From NCBI GenBank assembly GCA_047610385.1, contig JBLGAC010000028.1:1-52361 (forward strand): DNA of 52,361 nt. Direction: 5' to 3'. This DNA is from JBOCEF01 sp047610385 (GTDB lineage: Bacteria > Pseudomonadota > Alphaproteobacteria > Rhodobacterales > Rhodobacteraceae). Shown here in pieces: positions 36,291 to 43,788 of this stretch. The position numbers were made by a program, and so were the translations under genes. Numbering within the stretch: position 1 is the first letter of the stretch; every line of letters starts with the position of its first letter. The notes under the pieces were generated by a model, which was given only the letters and a program-made list of their open reading frames with translations, was not told the DNA's origin and made no database searches.

Positions 36291-39017
36291 TCAGGCCGCC
36301 CTACTTACGCTCCGGGGCGCAATGTCGACGTTGAATTCGGCCACCATGCGCTCCAACATTTCCATCTCGGACATCATGTCGGTGGCCGCGCTGGTGGAGC
36401 GCTCCGCCAGTTCGGCATTCTGCTGGGTGGCCTGGTCCATCTGGGCGACGGACTGGCTGACCTCTCCAACGCCTTGGGCCTGTTCGCGCCCGACACGCGC
36501 GATGCGCGCCAGCGCCTCAATCAACGGTGCCACCGAGCCTTCGATCTCGCTGAGCGCCGTGCCAGTGGCCTGAACGCTGGCAACACCGGCGGCGACGCTC
36601 GCGGCGCTTTCGGTGATCAGCGCATTGATGTCACGCGCCGCCTGGGAGCTGCGCTGCGCCAGCGTGCGCACCTCAGCAGCGACCACCGCAAAGCCCTTGC
36701 CAGCATCCCCGGCCCGCGCGGCCTCCACCGCGGCGTTAAGCGCAAGAAGGTTGGTCTGGAAGGAAATCGCCTCAATCACAGAGATGATGTCGGTGATCCG
36801 CGCGGAGCTGCGTTCGATCCGCTGCACGTTTTCAACCGCCATACGCGCCGCATCACCGCCATAGACGGTCTTGTCCGACACCGCGTTGGACAAGGTTTCG
36901 GCCTCGCTCAGCGAAACGACATTGAGGCGGATTGAGTTGGCGATCTCTTCCATTGCGGCGGCGGTTTCCTCCAGCGTTGCGGCCTGCCCTTCGGTGCGGA
37001 CGGACAGCTGAGTGGAGCCATCGACAAGCTCCGCCGAACGCGCGGCAGACGCGCTCACCGCGTCGCGGATGCCGCCGATCAGTTCCGACAGACGCTCCGC
37101 CGATGCGTTCACATCCACCTGCAATTCCGCGAAGTCGCCATGAAATTCGCCGTCCATGCGGCGGGTGAGGTCGGCCTGCGCCATGGCCCGCAGCGAGGCG
37201 CGTGCGGCCGAAAGCCCGCCATCCGTCACCTCCAGCAGGCGATTCACGTCGCGGGCGAGCGCGTTGACTTCTTCGTCGCCAAACGTGCGCTCCACCCGGC
37301 GTGAGAAATCACCGCGCGCCGCCGCGGACACCACCTCGCCGATCGCCTCGGCCAGATGGCGGAACATCTCACGGCGCGCCGCCTGCGCCGCCTGATCCTG
37401 GCGTTCGTTTTCTTCGCGCAGTTCGTCAACCTTGAGCAGGCTTTCACGGAACACATCGAGCGCGGCGCCCATGCGGCCGATTTCATCACCCCGGCCCACA
37501 AACCCCGAAACGGGGGTCATGTCGCCGCCCGACAACCGCTCCGTCGCCTGCGTCAGGCGGCCGAGCGGGCCAGCAATGCCGCGGCGCGCGAACAGCAATG
37601 CGGCAAGCGTCATGCACGCCGAAATCACCGCGATCATCGCCAGCATCGCACCTGCCCCGGAAATCTCGCTCCCCATTTTCAAACCAGCCCCAGCGATGCG
37701 CGACAACGCGCCTTCAGCCGCGGTTTTTGCCGCGCGGGACACGTCAGCCGCCAGCGAGACCGCGAGGCGCGCCGCGTCATCTGCCTCCGATGCAGATTTG
37801 AGCGCGGCGGAGCGGATCGACGCGATGCCGGTTGCGGGGTCAGTGACCTTCGCCAACTGCGCGCGCAGGCCTTCAAAATCCATGTCGCTGTTCCCGGCAA
37901 ACCGCTCCATGCTTTTTTTGGTTTCGGCCATCGCCAGAACCTGTGCGTCAAGCTCCGCCTGATTGCGTGAGAACCCGGCGCCGACTGCCTGGGCCAGAAA
38001 TGTGCTCATCGCCGCCTTGAGGCTGAGCACCCCACGCAGCCGCGCGATCTCTCCGAAGATCAAGCCGTTGATCGCATTGGAATTTGCCTCGCTGGCACCT
38101 GCGGCACCGATTTCCAGATCAAACAGAATGTCATCCAGCGCCAATTCAAGCGTATCCGCCACCTCGCTGCGCATCTTCATAAAGGATTTTCGGAACACCT
38201 CGTATGGCAGGCGGCCCGATATCTGCTTTTTCAGCAGGTCATCGAATGCGGTCAGCGTGGCGCGCTCATCCTCAGAGATCGCGGTCTTTGGCAATTGTGG
38301 CATCAGCGCCGCGAAACGTTCCTGCGAGTCGGTGAAAATCTCCCGCAGCTCTCCGCCCAGACCGGGGTCGAAGACCAGCGGCACCGCGACCCCGACGCCA
38401 GACATGAGGTTGATTTCCGACTTGATCTGAAGCAGCACGCGCGTCGTCTCAACATCCGTGAGCAGCAGGCTCTTGAGCGCACCATCCACTGCGGCGATCG
38501 CCGCCGACCCGCCTTTGTCGAGCGCGCTTAACGCCTTATCCTCAAAACCTACAAGGGTTTGGGTTGTCTCATGCGCAAGCTCTGCGAGTGCTTCGAGATT
38601 GGCGTGCACTTCGCCGTCATGAGCCATCTGGTCGCGGCGCGCTTGTTCCAACCGATCAGCCGCCTCCGCCACTGACGTGAGCCCGGCATCGAACAATGCC
38701 GCAGTGTTGGGCGTGATGCCGGTGAATGCAGCGCGCGCGGATATATCGGCGGCGGACATCGCGCGGCGCGCGGCCACCAGCGCCTCAACTGAGTTTACGC
38801 GCTCCATCTCCGCGACGCCGGCGGTCAGATCGCCGCCTGCCCCCAGCAGCGTCATCGCCGACGCGACCTCTGGCATGCGGGTGTTGCTGATGTCGCCAAA
38901 TTGCGCACCGATCGACCCGAACACCCAGAAACTGAGCGCGATGGCCCCGGCGATCAGCGCAGCCATGCCCGAAATCACGCTGAAAAGACGCGCCTGAATG
39001 CTCTGCAAGACCTTCAT
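36291..39017 (-). CDS. Methyl-accepting chemotaxis protein with large sensor region
   Basis: The 908-residue chemoreceptor has a first transmembrane helix (VISGMAALIAGAIALSFWVF, about 14-33). A helical ligand region of over 400 residues follows, then a second helix (MLAMIAVISACMTLAALLFA, about 457-477) and a HAMP domain (GPLGRLTQATERLSGGDMTPV). Further HAMP-like segments (ARGDFSRRVE and AQADLTRRMDGEFHGDFAEL) precede the signalling hairpin ISFQTNLLALNAAVEAARAGDAGKGFAVVAAEVRTLAQRSS near residue 750. No CheR/CheB-tethering NWxTF tail is present. The start at 39017 has GGGGAC upstream. Ligand is unknown. No che genes are adjacent. Confidence 0.92.
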   Translation of the reverse strand: MKVLQSIQARLFSVISGMAALIAGAIALSFWVFGSIGAQFGDISNTRMPEVASAMTLLGAGGDLTAGVAEMERVNSVEALVAARRAMSAADISARAAFTGITPNTAALFDAGLTSVAEAADRLEQARRDQMAHDGEVHANLEALAELAHETTQTLVGFEDKALSALDKGGSAAIAAVDGALKSLLLTDVETTRVLLQIKSEINLMSGVGVAVPLVFDPGLGGELREIFTDSQERFAALMPQLPKTAISEDERATLTAFDDLLKKQISGRLPYEVFRKSFMKMRSEVADTLELALDDILFDLEIGAAGASEANSNAINGLIFGEIARLRGVLSLKAAMSTFLAQAVGAGFSRNQAELDAQVLAMAETKKSMERFAGNSDMDFEGLRAQLAKVTDPATGIASIRSAALKSASEADDAARLAVSLAADVSRAAKTAAEGALSRIAGAGLKMGSEISGAGAMLAMIAVISACMTLAALLFARRGIAGPLGRLTQATERLSGGDMTPVSGFVGRGDEIGRMGAALDVFRESLLKVDELREENERQDQAAQAARREMFRHLAEAIGEVVSAAARGDFSRRVERTFGDEEVNALARDVNRLLEVTDGGLSAARASLRAMAQADLTRRMDGEFHGDFAELQVDVNASAERLSELIGGIRDAVSASAARSAELVDGSTQLSVRTEGQAATLEETAAAMEEIANSIRLNVVSLSEAETLSNAVSDKTVYGGDAARMAVENVQRIERSSARITDIISVIEAISFQTNLLALNAAVEAARAGDAGKGFAVVAAEVRTLAQRSSQAARDINALITESAASVAAGVASVQATGTALSEIEGSVAPLIEALARIARVGREQAQGVGEVSQSVAQMDQATQQNAELAERSTSAATDMMSEMEMLERMVAEFNVDIAPRSVSRAA

Positions 39018-39036
39018 GTACCGTCCCCTGCCCTTT

Positions 39037-39111
39037 GCTGTGTCCGCGCTGCCCGCACGCCGCTGTGTTCGCGCTGCCCGCACGCCGCTGTGTTCGCGCT
39101 GCCCGCACGCC
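39037..39111. repeat. Three tandem copies of a 25-bp unit before the chemoreceptor start
   Basis: Copies occupy 39037-39061, 39062-39086 and 39087-39111. Copies two and three are identical and the first differs by one base. The array lies 20 bases upstream of the chemoreceptor ATG, in its leader or promoter, and the unit length is not a multiple of three. Confidence 0.93.
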
Positions 39112-39582
39112 GCTGCCGGTGAAATCGCAAGTGCCTGCGCGCTGGGGCGGCGCAATTCGGGCACACCCGACCCACAGCTGTTGACCGCTACGTCACCACG
39201 GGCGGGTTACCATTCGATTGACGATCAAATTGATCGGTTTCGCTTCATTGATGGAAAAAACTCAGCACGTCATCCCGGGACACTGAAGTGGCGATCAGGC
39301 GCTGGCGGCGATCAGCAAAGGCAACCTTGGCGGCCCGGATATTGATCTGCTTAACAAGCTCAGGCGCACAGGTCGGTTGGAAGGCCTGAATGTCGTCGGC
39401 GCGCCCGCGCGACGCGGCGGTGCCGCTAGATCAACAAGCGTCGATATGCAGGCCAATTCAGCGACCGTTTGGGTGCTGCAGCGCCGCGTCCGCGCCGGTG
39501 AATTGACCCGGAACGCAGGATAGGTGCATCATGTAACGATAATGCGAGGCGCGCATTCAACCGATGTACAAGGTCATTTACG
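39112..39582. other. Intergenic region between chemoreceptor and GntR gene
   Basis: This region holds a perfect palindrome CGATCAA-A-TTGATCG at 39222-39236 in a locally AT-rich patch, plausible as an operator for the chemoreceptor promoter. Between about 39290 and 39420 one frame reads LAAISKGNLGGPDIDLLNKL, which looks coding-like but has no recognisable family. No complete gene is supported. Confidence 0.4.
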
Positions 39583-40287
39583 TTGCAGTCCAAATCATCA
39601 GACGATTCTGCCAACTCAGACGCCGATGCCGCGGCTGAGGGCAATGTGGGTGATCTCGCGCTGGCAGCGATCCGCGACGACATTCTGTTCGGGCGGCTTG
39701 CCCCCAAACAGCGTCTGACGCTGGACAAATTGCGCACCGTCTATGGCGTGAGCGTGAGCACATTGCGCGAAGTGCTCAGCCGTCTTGCGACCGAAGGGCT
39801 GGTGAGCGCGCAGGGCAACAAAGGTTTCCGCGTGGTGGACGTGTCCGTGCAGGATCTGATCGACATCGCTGAGCTGCGCCGCCTGCTTGAAGAACACGCG
39901 CTGGCGCGCTCGTTCGAACTGGGCGATCTGGATTGGGAAGGACGGATCGTGTCCGCCCATCACAAGCTTGCTGCCATCGAACGGCGCCTGATCCTGGGTG
40001 AGACGACGGATCAGGAACTTTGGAAACGCTTCGACTGGGAATTCCATCAGGCGCTGATCTCTGCCTGCGGGTCGGACCATCTGATGCGCGCGCACGCCGC
40101 CGCGTTCGACAAATACCTGCGCTATCAGATGATTGCCATGAGCTTTCGAGGGCAGCAAGCCGCCGACGAGCATATCGCCCTTGCCGAAGCTGCAATGGCC
40201 CGCGACGTCACGCGGGCGCGGACGCTGCTTGCCGATCACATTGCAAGAGGGGTTGAGGTCGCGATGAAAAGCCTAAGGATCAGCTGA
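39583..40287 (+). CDS. GntR-family transcriptional regulator (FCD type)
   Basis: The 234-residue protein has an N-terminal winged helix (ALAAIRDDILFGRLAPKQRLTLDKL and YGVSVSTLREVLSRLATEGLV, about residues 26-72). An all-helical FCD ligand domain follows (DLIDIAELRRLLEEHALARSFE near 92 and DWEFHQALISACGSDHL near 150). The frame begins with TTG at 39583, preceded by AAGG; an in-frame GTG at 39646 is an alternative. FCD-GntR proteins usually respond to small carboxylates. It precedes a shikimate-dehydrogenase-like gene and a quiC remnant, so quinate or shikimate is a reasonable guess for the effector. Confidence 0.9.
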   Translation: MQSKSSDDSANSDADAAAEGNVGDLALAAIRDDILFGRLAPKQRLTLDKLRTVYGVSVSTLREVLSRLATEGLVSAQGNKGFRVVDVSVQDLIDIAELRRLLEEHALARSFELGDLDWEGRIVSAHHKLAAIERRLILGETTDQELWKRFDWEFHQALISACGSDHLMRAHAAAFDKYLRYQMIAMSFRGQQAADEHIALAEAAMARDVTRARTLLADHIARGVEVAMKSLRIS

Positions 40288-40302
40288 CGTGGCACAACAT
40301 TG

Positions 40303-40329
40303 GCCGCCCTTTCCAGGGCGGCATTTTTC
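40303..40329 (+). terminator. Rho-independent terminator of the GntR gene
   Basis: An 8-bp GC stem (40303-40310 with 40315-40322, TTCC loop) is followed by ATTTTTCT, 16 bases after the regulator stop. Confidence 0.88.
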
Positions 40330-40359
40330 TGGATGAAGCATCACCATAGGAAGTTAAAT

Positions 40360-40410
40360 ATCATATGATGATTTTTGACCAATCAGTTTCAATTCGCATT
40401 ATATCATAAT
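40360..40410 (+). promoter_or_regulatory. AT-rich promoter with two palindromes before the dehydrogenase gene
   Basis: ATCATATGAT at 40360-40369 is a perfect 10-bp palindrome. ATTAT-atc-ATAAT at 40398-40410 is a second inverted repeat. The stretch is strikingly AT-rich for this genome and lies directly upstream of the shikimate-dehydrogenase-like gene. Control by the adjacent GntR protein is likely but unproven. Confidence 0.55.
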
Positions 40411-40463
40411 ACGTGGTTTTGGCGGGCAATGCGTTGCAGTCGCGCCAAACAAGGATCATGCAT

Positions 40464-41306
40464 ATGTCCATCATTCAGCTCGGTCTGATCGGCGACAACA
40501 TCGCACGGTCCCGCGCGCCGCTTCTGCACCAGCTGGCCGGGCGTCAGGCAGGGTTGACCGTCGTCTATGAGCGGTTGATCCCGAAGGATCTCGGCCTCGA
40601 CTTTGACGCGACGTTTGCGCGGTGCGCCGCCCTTGGCTTTCGCGGCGTGAACGTCACCTACCCGTACAAAGAGGTCGCCGCCGCCAAGGTCCGCATCGAG
40701 GATCCGTTGGTCCGCCGCATCGGCGCAGTTAACACGGTGGTGTTCAGCCCGGATGGGCCGCTTGGCTACAACACCGACTATTCGGGGTTTAAGGCGGCAT
40801 GGCGCGACGCGATGGACAGTGCCCGGCCGGGTGCCGTTTGCCTGATTGGCGCGGGCGGTGTCGGCAAGGCGGTGGCGTTCGGGCTGCTGGGCCTGGGGGT
40901 GCAGGAAATCCGGCTGGTCGACAGCGATACCGCCAAGGCAGACGCACTGGCGCGCACCCTGCGCGCCACCGCGCCAGATGCGGTGATCCACGTCGCCCCC
41001 GATGCAGAACATGCCGCCGCCGGCGCCGAAGGGCTGATCAACTGCACCCCCCTGGGCATGGTTGGCCATGACGGCTCGGCTTTGCCGCGCGCCATGATGC
41101 GCGGCGCTGCATGGGCGTTTGACGCGGTCTACACGCCGATCGACACCCAGTTCCTGCGCGATGCGGCCGACGAGGGACTGAAGATCATCAGCGGATACGA
41201 ACTGTTTTTCCATCAGGGCGTGGATGCATGGGACATTTTCGTTGGCCGCACGTTGTCCCATGATGATCTGCGTCGCGCGCTGGCAGCCGCCCCGCCTGAC
41301 GCCTGA
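40464..41306 (+). CDS. Shikimate/quinate dehydrogenase-family protein
   Basis: This 280-residue AroE-type enzyme interconverts shikimate (or quinate) and its 3-dehydro form with NAD(P). The substrate-domain motif is GVNVTYPYKEV with the catalytic lysine near residue 68, paired with NTDYSGF carrying the aspartate near 106. The dinucleotide motif is GAGGVGKAVAFGL near 128. The start at 40464 was chosen because AAGGA lies eight bases before it; an ATG six bases earlier is too close to the site. Its own regulated promoter and the adjacent quiC remnant favour a catabolic paralogue over the biosynthetic aroE. Confidence 0.88.
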   Translation: MSIIQLGLIGDNIARSRAPLLHQLAGRQAGLTVVYERLIPKDLGLDFDATFARCAALGFRGVNVTYPYKEVAAAKVRIEDPLVRRIGAVNTVVFSPDGPLGYNTDYSGFKAAWRDAMDSARPGAVCLIGAGGVGKAVAFGLLGLGVQEIRLVDSDTAKADALARTLRATAPDAVIHVAPDAEHAAAGAEGLINCTPLGMVGHDGSALPRAMMRGAAWAFDAVYTPIDTQFLRDAADEGLKIISGYELFFHQGVDAWDIFVGRTLSHDDLRRALAAAPPDA

Positions 41307-41309
41307 CCA

Positions 41310-41333
41310 GCATTCCCCCGGGCGGGGGAATGC
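41310..41333 (+). terminator. Hairpin after the dehydrogenase gene
   Basis: Perfect 10-bp arms (41310-41319 and 41324-41333) with a four-base loop begin three bases past the stop. No T tract follows, so it may act as a weak or processing hairpin. Confidence 0.6.
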
Positions 41334-41366
41334 ATCGGTCCCCTGCGCACCGTTGACTGCAACTGC

Positions 41367-42300
41367 ATGGCATCGCCCCGCCACATCGCGCTGGACGGCC
41401 AACGCAGCCTGATCAACCTGCTGGGACGCACCAAAAAAGGCGCCCTGCCCGCCGCCCCTGCGGCCAAGGGCGTCGCCTTTATCGAAGTCGCGGTGTCTGG
41501 GAAAGACGCCGAAGGGCTGGCCACCATGTTCCGCGCCATGGGCTTTGCGCTAACCGGGCGGCACAAATCCAACCAGGTGCGGCGCTGGACCCAAGGTCAG
41601 ATCAACCTGATGATCAAATGCGAACCAGACGGGTTCGCCCACGCGCAGTAGATCACCCACGGGCCCTCGGTCGCCGCCATCGGGCTGCGGGTTGGGGATG
41701 CGGGGGCGTGCAGATGATGGACCGGGCCGAGGCGCTGCTGGCCCAATCCTTCCGCCAGAAAACCGGGCCGGGAGAGCTGGCAATCCCCACCATCCGCGGC
41801 GTGGACGGATCGCTGATCCATATGCTCGACCACAAGACCGATCTGGGGCAGGTGTGGGAGATGGAGTTCAACCCCGCAGGGCTGCTCGAAAGCAAGGTTC
41901 TGCGGTCCCCGGACCGGTCGGTGCAGATCGCGCTGAACGGGCCCTCGGCCCGGCGCACCCAGTCAAACCGGGTCATCGAGGAATATTTCGGCGCCGGCGT
42001 CCAGCATCTGGCGTTCGAGGCGACGGACATCTTCGCCGCTGCCGATCAACGAGACTTACTGTGATGATCTGGAGGCACGGTTCGATCTGGCCCCCGATAT
42101 GGCCGCCAGATTGTGGGCGCTGAACGTGCTTTATGACGAAGACGAGCACGGCCGGTATTTCCAGATCCACACCCGCGTCTTCGCCGAGCGGTGCTTTTTT
42201 TGAAATCGTCCAGCGTGAGGGACATCAGGGCTTTGGTGCCTTCACCGCCATGATCCACTTGGCAGCGCAGGAACAGCTGTCGCGCCACCCGTCCATGCCG
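41367..42300 (+). pseudogene. quiC: C-terminal remnant of a QuiC-type 3-dehydroshikimate dehydratase / HPPD-like protein
   Basis: Fragments match the HPPD-like C-terminal half of bifunctional sugar-phosphate-isomerase/HPPD-family proteins. In order these are DGQRSLINLLGRTK, GVAFIEVAVSGKDAEGL, MFRAMGFALTGRHKS, INLMIKCEPDGFAHAQ, an in-frame TAG (41649-41651), then ITHGPSVAAIGLRV. After frame changes come GPGELAIPTIRGVDGSLIHMLD, FGAGVQHLAFEATDIFAAA, CDDLEARFDLAPDMAARLW, ALNVLYDEDEHGRYFQIHTRVFAER and FFEIVQREGHQGFGAF. The N-terminal TIM barrel that dehydrates 3-dehydroshikimate to protocatechuate is absent, and an internal deletion follows WEMEF. It is non-functional as a dehydratase. Confidence 0.8.
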
Positions 42301-42482
42301 CGGTGCCAGGCGCATCAGGGCATCGCACGCGCCTTTCGGCCCGGTGCGGGCTCAGGGGGCCTTGCGCCCCCGTTTGCCCGGCCGTCGCTGACGCGCCGCG
42401 CGCACCGAACTGGCCATGGCGCTGGACGTCGGGCGCTGCAGGCGCATATTGCAAAGCGTCGCGCCCCAATCAGGAAGCCGCC

Positions 42483-43199
42483 ATGTCCCGGGCCCCTGCC
42501 CTGATCGTCGCCCATGGCAGCCCGTCCTGCCCACCGAGCCAAGAGTTCTGGCTGGCCGATCTGGCCGCGCGGGCTGAGGGAGCGGGCGCCGGGCCGGTGA
42601 TCGGGACCACCCTTGCCGCCCGCCGCCCGTTCGCGCGCGCGATCGCTGAGGCGATGGCCAAGGACGGGCCGCTGATCGTCTATCCGATGTTCATGGCCGA
42701 TGGCTGGTTCAGCCAGACCGAATTGCCGCGCCGCCTGATCGCAGCGGGCGCGGATGTTGCGCGGTTGCAGGTGCTGACGCCCTTTGGGCTTGACCCCTTG
42801 CTGCCCGCGCTATGTGCCCGCCGGGCGGTCGAAGCGGCGATGGCGGCGGGCATTGATCCGCGCGGCGCAACGCTGGTGGTCGCCGCCCATGGTGCCCCCA
42901 AACACAAGCGCCCCGCCGAAGTTACCTGGCTGGTGGCGCGCGGCGCGGCGCGGATCGGCGGATTTGCCCGGCTGGCCTGCGGTTTTGTGGATCAAGCGCC
43001 GTTTCTGGCCGACGCCCTGCGCATTGACGGGCCTGCGATATGCCTGCCGTTTTTCGCCACGCGCGCGTCTCATGTGCTTGAGGATCTGCCCGAGGCGTTG
43101 AACGCGGCGGGGTTTGCAGGGCCGGTGCTGGCGCCGATCGGGCTGGATCAGGGCCTGCCAGAGATGATCGCCGCGGCGATCCTTCGCGCGCGCCGCTGA
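42483..43199 (+). CDS. CbiX/sirohydrochlorin chelatase-like protein
   Basis: The 238-residue protein has two tandem CbiX-type halves, each opening with a metal-binding histidine motif: LIVAHGSP near residue 8 and VVAAHGAPKHK near 136. Family members insert cobalt or iron into sirohydrochlorin. The segment IVYPMFMADGWFSQTELPRRL is characteristic. The start at 42483 has AGGAAG upstream, and the long upstream frame runs over the quiC remnant and is not needed. No siroheme or cobalamin genes are adjacent, so the substrate is unsure. Confidence 0.8.
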   Translation: MSRAPALIVAHGSPSCPPSQEFWLADLAARAEGAGAGPVIGTTLAARRPFARAIAEAMAKDGPLIVYPMFMADGWFSQTELPRRLIAAGADVARLQVLTPFGLDPLLPALCARRAVEAAMAAGIDPRGATLVVAAHGAPKHKRPAEVTWLVARGAARIGGFARLACGFVDQAPFLADALRIDGPAICLPFFATRASHVLEDLPEALNAAGFAGPVLAPIGLDQGLPEMIAAAILRARR

Positions 43200-43227
43200 C
43201 AGCGGCTGACCCGCGCAGCCTTTCATG

Positions 43228-43257
43228 AAAAAGGGCGGCCCCTTTGCCGGGCCACCC
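43228..43257 (-). terminator. Terminator of the YegP-like gene
   Basis: On the minus strand a 9-bp GC stem (43249-43257 with 43233-43241, one G-U pair) is followed by a run of T residues, 24 bases past the stop. Confidence 0.8.
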
Positions 43258-43281
43258 GTCCGTCGCCGCGATGCGCGCGTT

Positions 43282-43593
43282 TCAGGCCGCGTAGCCCTGC
43301 CGCGCGGCGTTCGCCTCAGCATCACGTTTGGCTTTGTAGCCTTCGGAGGCAGCACCGATGATGTTGCCGTTCATCGCCGTGCGCCGCCAGCGCCATTCGC
43401 CGCGCTTGTCCTCATAGAACTCCCATTTGTCCTTGGGGTTCGGGCCGCGGTTCATGTTGGCTTCGCAATCGGCCTTGGCCTTGTAGCCCTCGGAGGCCGC
43501 GCCGACGATGTTGCCGTTGGTGGCCGTGCGGCGCCAACGCCATTCGTCTTTTTTATCCTGATAAACCTCAAACTTGTCGTTTTCGCCCGACAT
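43282..43593 (-). CDS. YegP-family protein with two DUF1508 repeats
   Basis: This 103-residue soluble protein is made of two near-identical 45-residue units. Each reads K-F/W-E-x-Y-x-D-K-x-x-EWRWRRTAxNGNI followed by GAASEGYKAKxDxEAN. This is the two-repeat YegP/HVO_2922 fold of unknown function. It has no signal peptide. It sits alone with its own terminator between the chelatase and groEL. Recognition of the family is confident; its biological role is not known. Confidence 0.88.
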   Translation of the reverse strand: MSGENDKFEVYQDKKDEWRWRRTATNGNIVGAASEGYKAKADCEANMNRGPNPKDKWEFYEDKRGEWRWRRTAMNGNIIGAASEGYKAKRDAEANAARQGYAA

Positions 43594-43708
43594 GCCACGC
43601 GCTCCCTGTCTTTTTTGATTTCAGACTTGTCCTGAAACGTGGCCCGGCGCGCGCATGCGATCAACTGGGAATTTGATCGGTGCTGTGGGCCGCAGGCGAA
43701 TTTCCATG

Positions 43709-43737
43709 AAAAAAGGGCCGCCCTGAGGCGGCCCTTT
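43709..43737 (-). terminator. Terminator of groESL
   Basis: An 11-bp stem (43727-43737 with 43712-43722, four-base loop) is followed by six T residues on the minus strand, 50 bases after the groEL stop. Confidence 0.9.
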
Positions 43738-43788
43738 CATATTTTCACCCTTCGCGCAGCCATCAGGCCGCGCAGGCAAGGGGCATGA

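Noticed and set aside
39037..39111. CRISPR-like repeat array
   Set aside because: The copies are directly adjacent without spacers and no cas genes are present; it is a plain tandem repeat.
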